A DNA stretch of 61,963 nucleotides from Crenothrix polyspora (lineage in GTDB: Bacteria > Pseudomonadota > Gammaproteobacteria > Methylococcales > Methylomonadaceae): the NCBI RefSeq assembly GCF_900163755.1, contig NZ_FUKI01000001.1:1-61963 (forward strand), in the 5' to 3' direction. Of the stretch, positions 53,498 to 60,599 are shown in pieces. Made by a program: the position numbers and the translations under genes. The notes under the pieces are model-generated. The model searched no databases and was not told the DNA's origin. It worked only from the letters and a program-made list of their open reading frames with translations. Positions within the stretch are counted from its first letter, which is position 1, and the number at the start of each line of letters is the position of its first letter.

Positions 53498-53920
53498 ATG
53501 ATTATTGTGATCGACACTAATATTATTGTGGCGGCTTGTATGGGAACCGGTTCTGCTGCCGAAGTGGTTGCGGCTTGTCTACGCAAAGACCATACGCCAC
53601 TGATGGGCGCAGCCCTGTTTGCCGAATACAGCGATGTGGTTAACCGTGAAGACCTCTTCAAGACGTGTCACTTAAACAAAGCTGAACGCAACGAATTACT
53701 GGACATCTTTTTTGGCGTATGCCGTTGGACAGACATCTATTTCGGCTGGCGACCCAACCTAAAAGACGAAGCCGACAACCATTTGATTGAACTGGCCGTG
53801 GCAGGCCATGCCCAATGTATTGTGTCGCGGAATATCAAAGACTTAAAAAGCGGTGAATTGTTATTTCCCGACCTTTCCCTGCTGACACCCGAAGTGTTTT
53901 TACGAGGAGGCACTGCATGA
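53498..53920 (+). CDS. PIN-domain toxin
   Basis: 140 residues from the ATG at 53498; the frame has an upstream TTG at 53492. PIN residues are visible: IDTNIIVAA (first Asp), ALFAEYSDV (Glu), DEADNHLIELAVA (Asp) and CIVSRNIKDL (final acid). It is a putative tRNA- or mRNA-cleaving RNase. The order is toxin first, followed by the RHH antitoxin overlapping at 53917. Confidence 0.85.
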   Translation: MIIVIDTNIIVAACMGTGSAAEVVAACLRKDHTPLMGAALFAEYSDVVNREDLFKTCHLNKAERNELLDIFFGVCRWTDIYFGWRPNLKDEADNHLIELAVAGHAQCIVSRNIKDLKSGELLFPDLSLLTPEVFLRGGTA

Positions 53921-54144
53921 ACGCATTAACCCTGAGATTGCCAGAACAAAAACATCAACGCCTAAAGGCACTTGCCAAAAGCAAAGGCATGAGCGTCAAC
54001 CATTTGCTGGATGAAGTCACCACCCTCATTTTGGCTGAGTTCGATTTAAAAACCCAGTTTGAAATTCGCGCCCAACGCGGGCAGGGCAAAGCCGAGCGTG
54101 GGCAAGAATTGTTGACCAAAGCCAAAACTGGATTTTTTGAATAG
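53917..54144 (+). CDS. ribbon-helix-helix antitoxin
   Basis: The 75-residue protein has MNALTLRLPEQKHQRLKALA and SVNHLLDEVTTLILAEFD, the two parts of an RHH DNA-binding domain. Its tail contains Gln/Arg-rich RGQGKAERGQELL. The ATG overlaps the toxin stop by 4 nt (ATGA). It completes the toxin-first module. Confidence 0.82.
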   Translation: MNALTLRLPEQKHQRLKALAKSKGMSVNHLLDEVTTLILAEFDLKTQFEIRAQRGQGKAERGQELLTKAKTGFFE

Positions 54145-54240
54145 CCGCGTAGATTGGGTTGCACGCTTTTCGCAGCCCAACACATTGGGGCGTTGAATGT
54201 TGGGTTTACCAGAAACAGCAACAACCCAGCTGAGGTAACT
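54144..54240. repeat. family E inverted repeat between TA modules 4 and 5
   Basis: Starts at the antitoxin stop codon (CCGCGTAGATTGGGTTGC), then CGCAGCCCAAC, and further GTTGGGTT ... AACAACCCA. Confidence 0.8.
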
Positions 54241-54254
54241 GGTTGAAAGCCTGA

Positions 54255-54545
54255 TCATTTGTCTAAGCGTGCAAGGGCAAGATCATACACAGCATTTTTG
54301 CTGCGTTGGCCAACCGCAATCACAGTGACGATGATGGTTTTATCGTCAACCTGATAAACCAAGCGGTAGCCCTGTTGACGCAGCTTAATTTTGTACAAGT
54401 TGGGTGCGCCCGTCAGCGCCGCAGAGGGCACATGCGGATTGTCGAGCCGCACTTTGAGCTTATTTTTAAATTGCTCTTTTAACGTGTGGCCTAGCTTATG
54501 CCACTCTTTAAGCGCCGATTTTTTAAATTCAAGTTCATAAGTCAT
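54255..54545 (-). CDS. RelE-family toxin
   Basis: 96 residues from the ATG at 54545 (MTYELEFKKSALKEWHKLG), the canonical RelE start. It has LKVRLDNPHVPSAALTGAPNLYKIKLRQQGYRLVYQVDDKTIIVTVIAVGQR, with the basic residues (Lys/Arg before the last strand) used for mRNA cleavage at the ribosome. The longer frame starting at 54590 is unlikely. It overlaps its antitoxin by 11 nt. Confidence 0.9.
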   Translation of the reverse strand: MTYELEFKKSALKEWHKLGHTLKEQFKNKLKVRLDNPHVPSAALTGAPNLYKIKLRQQGYRLVYQVDDKTIIVTVIAVGQRSKNAVYDLALARLDK

Positions 54546-54783
54546 CCAGCGAGACCTTAATGGATGCCTCTGTCGCCCGTGCTTGCACAATTTTTAGCAG
54601 CTCGGCATCGTCAATCAAGTCCATCATGGCTTGGTAGGCCGTTGCAGGCACACAATAAAACGCCGGTTCATTTCGGTTTAAAACCGCAATCGGCATCCCG
54701 TGACCACTGGCAACCACCTTCATCGGGTTGGCTTTCAATTCGGAGATGCTGGCGGCAATGTCAGTGAGGACATGAAAAGTCAT
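54535..54783 (-). CDS. Phd/YefM-type antitoxin (RelB-like partner)
   Basis: The 82-residue protein starts MTFHVLTDIAASISELKANPMKVV, with GMPIAVLNRNEPAFYCVPATAYQAMMD, the Phd/YefM fold with a C-terminal tail. It is upstream of and overlaps the RelE-type gene. A likely operator is at 54809-54824. Confidence 0.87.
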   Translation of the reverse strand: MTFHVLTDIAASISELKANPMKVVASGHGMPIAVLNRNEPAFYCVPATAYQAMMDLIDDAELLKIVQARATEASIKVSLDDL

Positions 54784-54808
54784 GGTAGCGTACTCGCTTT
54801 AATTTAAT

Positions 54809-54824
54809 GACCTAATAATAGGTC
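54809..54824. promoter_or_regulatory. operator-like GACCTA-N4-TAGGTC before the RelE module
   Basis: A perfect 6-bp inverted repeat, 26 nt before the antitoxin start. Another half-site, AGGTC, lies at 54832. Confidence 0.6.
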
Positions 54825-55014
54825 TTTTAACAGGTCTTGTAAAGATTTCATGCTGCACCAGGCAGCCTAGTGGCGCTTATAGCATGATCACGTTTAACTG
54901 AAAGAACCCAATGAAAACCACACCACGCATTAAATCAAATAGGATACCTCTGGCGATAATCACCGCTATGTTCGCGGTTTCCAACGCCAGTAGCGCTAAA
55001 GACTGCGGTGAAAA

Positions 55015-55188
55015 GCCGCGTAGGTTGGGTTGCCTGCTGTTTGGCAACCCAACACATGGGGAATAGTAAATGTTGGGGCACACGCTTTTCGCAACCCAAC
55101 ATATGGGACTGAATGTTGGGTTGCAACAGCACCAACCCAACCTACTCGTAACCCGTGACACTTGGAATTTCAACAACACTATTTCCTT
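55015..55188. repeat. family E inverted repeat before the VapBC module
   Basis: The longest copy: GCCGCGTAGGTTGGGTTGCC-type start, two further GTTGGG arms and their complements, and a TTGGAATTTCAACAAC end shared with the copy at 53357-53390. Confidence 0.8.
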
Positions 55189-55256
55189 TTTTGGACGCTT
55201 GACATGTTGAAAGCCGTGGCATATGCTCGTTCATATACCAATGATAGGGGATTGTC

Positions 55257-55493
55257 ATGCACAACGAACGACATGTTAGCTTGTTCAGAAATGGCCGCAG
55301 CCAAGCGATACGAATTCCGCGCGATTTTGAACGGGAAGGCACCGAAGCGATCATCCGTAAGGAAGGCGACACACTGATTATTGAACCGGTCAGAAAAAAA
55401 AGCTTGAAGGAATTGCTGGCAACCTTGCCAAGGCTGGATGAAGATTTTCCCGACATAGTTGATCCGGTAGTCGAACCTGAAGATATTTTCTAA
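55257..55493 (+). CDS. VapB/AbrB-type antitoxin
   Basis: The 78-residue protein has MHNERHVSLFRNGRSQAIRIPRDFEREGTEAIIRKEGDTLIIEPV, the swapped-hairpin VapB fold with its Arg-Ser-Gln-Ala-Ile-Arg-Ile-Pro core. The acidic C-terminus (DEDFPDIVDPVVEPEDIF) would block the PIN active site. It is 1 bp away from the vapC start. Confidence 0.9.
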   Translation: MHNERHVSLFRNGRSQAIRIPRDFEREGTEAIIRKEGDTLIIEPVRKKSLKELLATLPRLDEDFPDIVDPVVEPEDIF

Positions 55494-55494
55494 A

Positions 55495-55910
55495 ATGGGC
55501 GATTATCGTTATTTGCTGGATACCAACATCGTCTCAGAGCTTGTGAAAAATCCTCAAGGTAGGCTGGCCGAAAAAATGCTGACTTCAGGATGGGAAAAAT
55601 ACAGTTGCACCAGCATTATTGTCGCGTGTGAATACGTTACGGTGCGGCTAAAAAGCAATCACCGAAGCTCACGTTTAATGTCGAGCAAATTCTCGCAAGC
55701 TTACCGATATTGCCTTTTCAAGATTCTGCGGACGTTACCTACGCAATCATCCGAGCCGATCTGGAGCGGAGAGGTTTGCCCATCGGTTGCCATGATTTAT
55801 TGATTGCTGCCCATGCTTTTTCGCTAAATTTAATCGTGGTAACCGCAAATGAGCGGGAATTTTCTCGCATACCCGATTTAAAAGTGGAAAACTGGTTCAA
55901 TGACTTATAA
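55495..55910 (+). pseudogene. VapC PIN toxin, one-base frameshift
   Basis: The frame starts MGDYRYLLDTNIVSELVKNPQG (first Asp, Glu). After SIIVACE a single base appears to be lost at about 55630, and the rest continues in another register: YGAAKKQSPKLTFNVEQILA, LPFQDSADVTYAIIRADLERRG, GCHDLLIAAHA and VVTANEREFSRIP, the usual VapC C-terminus. With one base restored (GAACTACGT), a normal VapC of about 138 residues results. It is probably inactive now. Confidence 0.87.
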
Positions 55911-56130
55911 CGCACTAAAGCTTGGCAGAATGGAAGCGATCCAACGATTATCATAAACGAAGTATTGCTGTAATGCGATGTACCGCCTCAAACAACTGTT
56001 TGGTAACAGCTTGGCTTCCCGTATTTTTGAAACACAGCAAACTGAAGTCCATGCCCGTGTCGCGGCGATGAACATTATGACCTGCCTGAGTATGCCGGTT
56101 TCGGTTCGGGTAGGGATAGCTCTGTCCTAA
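55911..56130 (+). pseudogene. IS4/IS5-type transposase 3' remnant
   Basis: From about 55978, the frame MYRLKQLFGNSLASRIFETQ ... EVHARVAAMNIMTCLSMPVS, ending at 56130, resembles the C-terminal part of DDE_Tnp_1-type (IS4/IS5 group) transposases. The sequence just before it (WQNGSDPT...INEVLL) may be part of the same gene. Only the 3' end is present and no element ends were found. Confidence 0.6.
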
Positions 56131-56140
56131 AAAAAGGGGG

Positions 56141-56190
56141 TAAGGGGAAATGTCGGCATCGATTAATTTATGCACCAATGCCGAATGTCT
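56141..56190. repeat. fragment of the 47.6-kb MITE-like element right end
   Basis: Shares GGGGAAATGTCGGCATC and AATTTATGCACCAA with 47752-47791. The left end is missing. Confidence 0.7.
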
Positions 56191-56210
56191 CTGTAAAATC
56201 AAGATAACGC

Positions 56211-57014
56211 TTAGTCGACCTGCCTGAGTAATCTAAAGCCAATATCGTTACTGCGCGTCATCGGCAAGCCACTAAAACGTACCGAAGAGCGTAGACTAAT
56301 AGCATCACCCACCCAACTACCGCCACGGTACACCCGGTATTGGCCGGTGCTGGCACCTTCTGGATTTTTATTGGGACTTTGGCTGTAATAGCCAGGATCG
56401 TACCAGTCTTGCACCCATTCCCAGACATTGCCGTGCATATCGTGCAAACCCCAGGCGTTGGCTGTTTTCTGGCCAACTTCATGGGTATCGCCGCCGTAGC
56501 CTTTATTGCCAAACCAAGCGTAGTCGCCTAAAGTGCTGGCGCTATCGCCAAATGAATACAATGTGGTAGAACCTGCTCTGGCCGCGTATTCCCATTCCGC
56601 TTCGGTTGGTAGACGATAGTTCGTACCGCCTTCTTTGGCATTTAAGCGTTTAATAAATTCTTGTGCATCATTCCAGCTAACTTTTTCGACAGGTTTGAAA
56701 TCGCCTTTAAATTTGCTGGGATTTTTCTCCATCAGTGCTTGCCATTGTTTTTGGGTAACTTCGGTTTCGCCCAAATAAAAGACTTTATCGATACACACTT
56801 TGTGGCTGGGCATTTCGGCTTTGCTGCTGGCCTGGGCTTCTTTTAGCGGCTGTTCTAACCCCATTTGAAAACAACCGGCTTCTATTTTAACAAAACCGAT
56901 ACCCAGAAAATTTTTGTGTTCGGCAGCGTGTAGTGGTTGAATAAACAGTGAGCTTGCCAGTAAACTTAAAAACAGGTTATTTGACGGTATTTTTATTTGA
57001 TGTTGAGATTTCAT
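56211..57014 (-). CDS. exported SUMF1/FGE-fold protein lacking the FGE cysteines
   Basis: The 267-residue protein has a signal peptide (LFLSLLASSLFIQPLHA). The SUMF1 domain (about 38-265) has FVKIEAGCFQMG, PVEKVSWNDAQEFIKRLNA, YRLPTEAEWEYAARAG, WGLHDMHGNVWEWVQDWYD and RGGSWVGDAISLRSSVR. Active formylglycine enzymes have cysteines after RGGS for copper and sulfatase oxidation; here that place reads WVGDAISLR, so the protein probably has a binding role instead (many SUMF1-fold proteins do). It is a single gene. Confidence 0.85.
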   Translation of the reverse strand: MKSQHQIKIPSNNLFLSLLASSLFIQPLHAAEHKNFLGIGFVKIEAGCFQMGLEQPLKEAQASSKAEMPSHKVCIDKVFYLGETEVTQKQWQALMEKNPSKFKGDFKPVEKVSWNDAQEFIKRLNAKEGGTNYRLPTEAEWEYAARAGSTTLYSFGDSASTLGDYAWFGNKGYGGDTHEVGQKTANAWGLHDMHGNVWEWVQDWYDPGYYSQSPNKNPEGASTGQYRVYRGGSWVGDAISLRSSVRFSGLPMTRSNDIGFRLLRQVD

Positions 57015-57214
57015 AAACGCTCCGTAAGCTGTGACAGAAAAAGCATAAAATGACGGTTGTGCCGTGTTAACGTTTGGGGAATAAAAGAACTTCTGCCGTT
57101 AATGGTACACTAAGTAAAACACATTACAACTGCATTGCTACGCGGTATTATCAACCAGCAAGCAGGCTAGAACACCACAATTAACCCTGTTTTTGAACTA
57201 CAGAGCAAACTGTT

Positions 57215-57706
57215 ATGCGACTGAAAAAATTTGTTTTACCGCTATTCGTGTTTATGGCCGCGCAACATAACGCGGTACAGGCCGAACAAGCTATTTTAAA
57301 ACCTTTTGTACTGGGCAGTTATCAACACCTAGTAACCGCTGCCAACAAACAGCCGTTTATGCTGGTGATCTGGTCAATGACCTGTTCATCTTGTTTAAAA
57401 GACATGGCTTTACTGAGTAAGCTGCATAAAAACAAACCTGATTTTAAAATGGTTATGTTAGCTACCGATGGCGCAGAAGCAGCCGCGCAAATTGAGGCTA
57501 TTTTAGTTAAAAACAAGTTAACCACGGTTGAAAACTGGAATTATGCCGATGAAAACACACCAAAACTACAATATGAAATTGATTCTACCTGGTATGGCGA
57601 ATTACCCAGAACCTATTTTTTTGATAAAGCCCAGCAGAGAATCGGTGTCAGTGGCGTGTTAACCGAAGCGGATTATTTGAGCCAATTTGAGAAAATAGTA
57701 AAATGA
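57215..57706 (+). CDS. exported thioredoxin-like protein (TlpA/ResA type)
   Basis: The 163-residue protein has a signal peptide (FVLPLFVFMAAQHNAVQA). The thioredoxin fold has FMLVIWSMTCSSCLKDM, with a C57-S-S-C60 active site, and a cis-Pro loop at GELPRTYFFD. CSSC is unlike the usual CGPC/CxPC. It overlaps the next gene by 4 nt, so it is probably co-translated with the BNR lipoprotein whose CSCC stretch could be its client. It likely keeps periplasmic thiols reduced or transfers electrons. Confidence 0.87.
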   Translation: MRLKKFVLPLFVFMAAQHNAVQAEQAILKPFVLGSYQHLVTAANKQPFMLVIWSMTCSSCLKDMALLSKLHKNKPDFKMVMLATDGAEAAAQIEAILVKNKLTTVENWNYADENTPKLQYEIDSTWYGELPRTYFFDKAQQRIGVSGVLTEADYLSQFEKIVK

Positions 57707-58944
57707 ATCATCAACAAACAACGTGGCGTAAGACAAGGCGGCTAGCGTGTATTGTGGGTACGGTATTACTGAGTGCCTGTACCGAATTTACTGCTATGAA
57801 TCCTGTGCAGCCTGCGATGACATCTTCCATAGATGCAGATCGTAGCAATGGCGGTTTAGGTTTTGCAGAAACTCGCTCCTTTGATGTGCTAGTGAATAAA
57901 AATCGTGTCCACTTGATTGCCATTGGCCTGTTATCTGCTGCAGATAAGCACGCTGTGGTGCGTTATGTGTATTCTGACGATGGTGGCCAGCACTGGTCGA
58001 AAGCCATCGATGTCATCACACCTAAACCGCCTTCAATGGTAACACGCGGTAACGATATTCAATTGGCCGTGTCCGGCAACAAATTAGTGGCTTTATGGCA
58101 AACTACCGGTGAAATTCCAGGCATGGGGCCAATGGTAAGCGTGTATTCACACGATGGCGGTAAAAGCTGGCAAGCCAGTAGCAACCCCGCCGCTAATAAT
58201 GCCGGTGATCAATCGCATATAGATGTTGTGGCCACAGATAACGGCGCTTTCCATGCGGTGTGGCTGGATGATCGGGACGAGAACGGCTATCAAGGTGTGC
58301 GCTATGGTCGCTCGGATGATGGTGGTATGCACTGGCAAAAGAGTGTTACTTTGGATGATACGAGTTGTTCGTGTTGCTGGAATAAAATAACTGTGTCGCC
58401 CTCTGGTGCATTGAATGTGTTATACCGTGATATGGAAGTACGTGATATGACGCTTAGCCAGTCTTTGGATAATGGCGTTAGTTGGCAAAAATCGGTGCGT
58501 GTCGGTGATTTTGGCTGGAAGTTTGACGGTTGCCCGCATGTGGGTGGCGGCTTGGCATTTTCCAGCGCCAATATTATGCACAGTGTGGTGTGGACAGGTA
58601 TTGAGCAAAAACAGGGCTTGTATTATCTGCGTTCAGTGGATGCGGGCAAGCTGTGGTCTGCGCCGGTTAAATTAGGTGATAGAGCCCTGCACGGTGATAT
58701 TGCGGCACTGGGCGATCAGCGCGTGCGGGCAGTATGGGATGCAACCGGTCCAGACGGCAGCGCGGTGTCTTCCACACAATCTAAAGACGGCGGCTTAACG
58801 TGGGCGGATACCATTCAATGGTCGATTACCCGTCATAATGCGGTGCATCCGCGTATTGTGCCAACACAAAATGGCTTTTTACTGCTGTGGACTGAAAAAC
58901 ACGGTAAACGCGGCAGTCAATTAGTGACGGTGTTTGTGGAGTAA
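57703..58944 (+). CDS. BNR/sialidase-like lipoprotein with a CSCC motif
   Basis: The 413-residue protein has the lipobox LLSAC (acylated C26). At least six Asp-box (BNR) repeats of SxDxGxxW type are visible: YSDDGGQHW, YSHDGGKSW, RSDDGGMHW, QSLDNGVSW, RSVDAGKLW and QSKDGGLTW. A six-bladed propeller is expected. A Cys cluster, CSCCW (C222, C224, C225), lies in one blade. The family name (sialidase) is structural only; catalytic Arg triads were not traced. It is coupled to the thioredoxin-like gene. Confidence 0.82.
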   Translation: MNHQQTTWRKTRRLACIVGTVLLSACTEFTAMNPVQPAMTSSIDADRSNGGLGFAETRSFDVLVNKNRVHLIAIGLLSAADKHAVVRYVYSDDGGQHWSKAIDVITPKPPSMVTRGNDIQLAVSGNKLVALWQTTGEIPGMGPMVSVYSHDGGKSWQASSNPAANNAGDQSHIDVVATDNGAFHAVWLDDRDENGYQGVRYGRSDDGGMHWQKSVTLDDTSCSCCWNKITVSPSGALNVLYRDMEVRDMTLSQSLDNGVSWQKSVRVGDFGWKFDGCPHVGGGLAFSSANIMHSVVWTGIEQKQGLYYLRSVDAGKLWSAPVKLGDRALHGDIAALGDQRVRAVWDATGPDGSAVSSTQSKDGGLTWADTIQWSITRHNAVHPRIVPTQNGFLLLWTEKHGKRGSQLVTVFVE

Positions 58945-58986
58945 TTCGGCTACCTTTTAGGCTGAACACGTTCTGTAGAACGCGTA

Positions 58987-59100
58987 GCTCGTAGGGTGGT
59001 GGTTTCGCGCCAGCAAACCGCCAACCGTCAATTAACGCGCAATACCAAACAAGCAAGCCACGTTGTGGCGGATTGCCTTTGGCGATTCACCTTACGAGTT
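58987..59100. repeat. repeat family F, copy 1
   Basis: CTCGTAGGGTGG ... GGTTTCGCGCCAGCAAACC ... CCTTACGAGTT. Inverted ends CTCGTA-GGTG / CACCTTACGAG. A second copy lies at 59909-60006. Confidence 0.8.
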
Positions 59101-59148
59101 AACTAGCAGCAACAGTAAGTGAGACCCATAAAAACAAGAGCTAACACC

Positions 59149-59661
59149 ATGAATATCGCTGAAAAATTAAACCAAACATTTACCTACGCCGACTATAGTC
59201 AATGGCCTGACGAAGAGCGCTGGGAGCTTATTGATGGTGAAGCCTATGCCATGAGTGCCCCGCAGCGATTACACCAAGATATTGTATTTGAATTGGGGCG
59301 GCAGATAGGTAATTACCTACAAGGCAAGCCCTGCAAAGGCTATGTAGCACCTTTCGATGTTCGCCTGCCACGCAAAAATGAAACTAATGACAACATAAAT
59401 ACCGTGGTACAGCCGGATTTAAGTGTCATTTGTGACCCGTCAAAATTAGATAAATTAGGCTGTCTTGGCGCACCTGACTGGATAGTGGAAGTACTCTCGC
59501 CTTCCACGGCACTGAAAGACATGAATACCAAGCGTAGCCTTTACCAATTACACGGCGTACAGGAATATTGGATTATTCACCCAGAAGATCAATGGATTAT
59601 GGTTTACAAACTGGATGACCAAGGACGTTACGCTATGCCGGATGTTTTTGGTATGAACTAA
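59149..59661 (+). CDS. Uma2-family (DUF820) putative restriction-like nuclease
   Basis: 170 residues from the ATG at 59149 (AAGAGC upstream); the frame opens at 59119. Features include YADYSQWPDEERWELIDGEAYAM, VQPDLSVICDPSKLDKLGCLGAPDWIVEVLSPST and QEYWIIHPEDQWI. The E-x40-D-x-E-V-type pattern (ELIDGE, PDLSV, IVEVLSPS) is the PD-(D/E)XK core of Uma2/DUF820. These nuclease-like genes are common in mobile contexts; function is unknown. It looks complete. Confidence 0.87.
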   Translation: MNIAEKLNQTFTYADYSQWPDEERWELIDGEAYAMSAPQRLHQDIVFELGRQIGNYLQGKPCKGYVAPFDVRLPRKNETNDNINTVVQPDLSVICDPSKLDKLGCLGAPDWIVEVLSPSTALKDMNTKRSLYQLHGVQEYWIIHPEDQWIMVYKLDDQGRYAMPDVFGMN

Positions 59662-59721
59662 CCCACACAAATACAGCACTTTCCTGATTTACTGATAGAT
59701 TGGGCATTTATGGCAGATACT

Positions 59722-59825
59722 TAGGAACGCGCACGAAATAACTTGAGCAAGTTCATGCTTCGACAGGCTCAGCACGAACGGTGGTGGCGTTTAAGTTGTT
59801 CAAGTTATTTCATGCACGTTCCTTA
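59722..59825. repeat. palindromic element, family B, copy 2
   Basis: TTAGGAACGCGCACGAAATA and its near-inverse end around a TTCGACAGGCTCAGCACG core. Differs from the copy at 33174-33277 in very few bases. Confidence 0.88.
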
Positions 59826-59908
59826 ACGCACAGCACCAAATGATAGCTGCCCAGTACTCAAGCAATATTTATGTGCCCGTTGCTGAAAATTTTGGAAGCG
59901 TAGTGTTA

Positions 59909-60006
59909 GCGTATAGGACGGTTTCGCGCCAGCAAACCACCAGTCGCCAATTAAGCTGCCATACCAAACAAGCAAGCCACGTTTTGACGAATCCACTTTA
60001 CGAGTT
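59909..60006. repeat. repeat family F, copy 2
   Basis: GCGTATAGGACGG ... CAGCAAACCACCAG ... CCAAACAAGCAAGCCACGTT ... TTTACGAGTT. A diverged copy of 58987-59100. Confidence 0.75.
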
Positions 60007-60028
60007 TATTTTTACATAGGAATTTTTC

Positions 60029-60508
60029 ATGACCATTAACCACGAACCCCGCCCGCCTTTTCCACCGTTTACACGCGAAACCGCTGCTCAAAAAGTCCGC
60101 ATGGCGGAAGATGGCTGGAATAATCGTAATCCTGAGCGCGTTGCATTAGCTTATACAGTTGATAGCCAATGGCGTAACCGCGCGGAATTTTCGGTAGGCC
60201 GAGATCAAATCGTTGCATTCTTAACACGTAAATGGGCAACGGAACACGCGTATCGTTTAATTAAAGAATTATGGGCTTTTGACGGCCACCGTATCGCGGT
60301 GCGTTTTGCTTACGAATGGCACAATGACAGCGGTGACTGGTTCCGATCTTACGGTAATGAAAACTGGGAGTTTGACGAATACGGTTTAATGGCGCGTCGA
60401 TATGCCAGCATTAACGATTTAGCGATTACAGCGGCGGAGCGTAAGTTTCATTGGCCACAAGGTCGTCGTCCAGATGATCATCCAAGCTTAACTGAGCTTG
60501 GGCTTTGA
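60029..60508 (+). CDS. DUF1348 / NTF2-like protein
   Basis: The 159-residue protein has a SnoaL/NTF2-like fold with [64 protein letters not shown] and [14 protein letters not shown], the DUF1348 signature. The family is cytosolic and small-molecule binding; its reaction is undetermined. AGGAA lies before the ATG. A diverged duplicate of its last codons lies at 61827-61886. Confidence 0.9.
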   Translation: MTINHEPRPPFPPFTRETAAQKVRMAEDGWNNRNPERVALAYTVDSQWRNRAEFSVGRDQIVAFLTRKWATEHAYRLIKELWAFDGHRIAVRFAYEWHNDSGDWFRSYGNENWEFDEYGLMARRYASINDLAITAAERKFHWPQGRRPDDHPSLTELGL

Positions 60509-60599
60509 GAGTAGAAGAAGGTAATTCTACGCACTTTTGGCCACGATGCTTGGCCACAGTTGTTTTTGCTTTACCTGGGGATTGAAGCGAATGCCCTAC

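Larger units (their letters stand above)
54784..55256. other. gap with family E repeat and a truncated exported ORF
   Basis: 54911-55066 starts as MKTTPRIKSNRIPLAIITAM with a Sec-like signal and runs into the family E repeat at 55015, where it stops after a further 15 or so residues. No other gene is seen. It may be the N-terminus of an exported protein gene cut by the repeat. Confidence 0.5.
59662..60028. other. gap with family B and family F repeats
   Basis: Holds the family-B element at 59722-59825 and the family-F copy at 59909-60006. Nothing else is recognised. Confidence 0.75.

Noticed and set aside
52591-55188. Family E repeats as integron attC sites around TA cassettes
   Set aside because: GTTGGGT and ACCCAAC fit GTTRRRY and RYYYAAC, but their order within each hairpin is opposite to attC, modules alternate in orientation and no integrase gene is in the window.
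55495-55910. Programmed frameshift in vapC
   Set aside because: No slippery heptamer or downstream stem is seen at the junction; a simple one-base loss explains it better.
56211-57014. Formylglycine-generating enzyme activating a sulfatase
   Set aside because: The expected cysteines after RGGS are missing and no sulfatase gene lies in the window.
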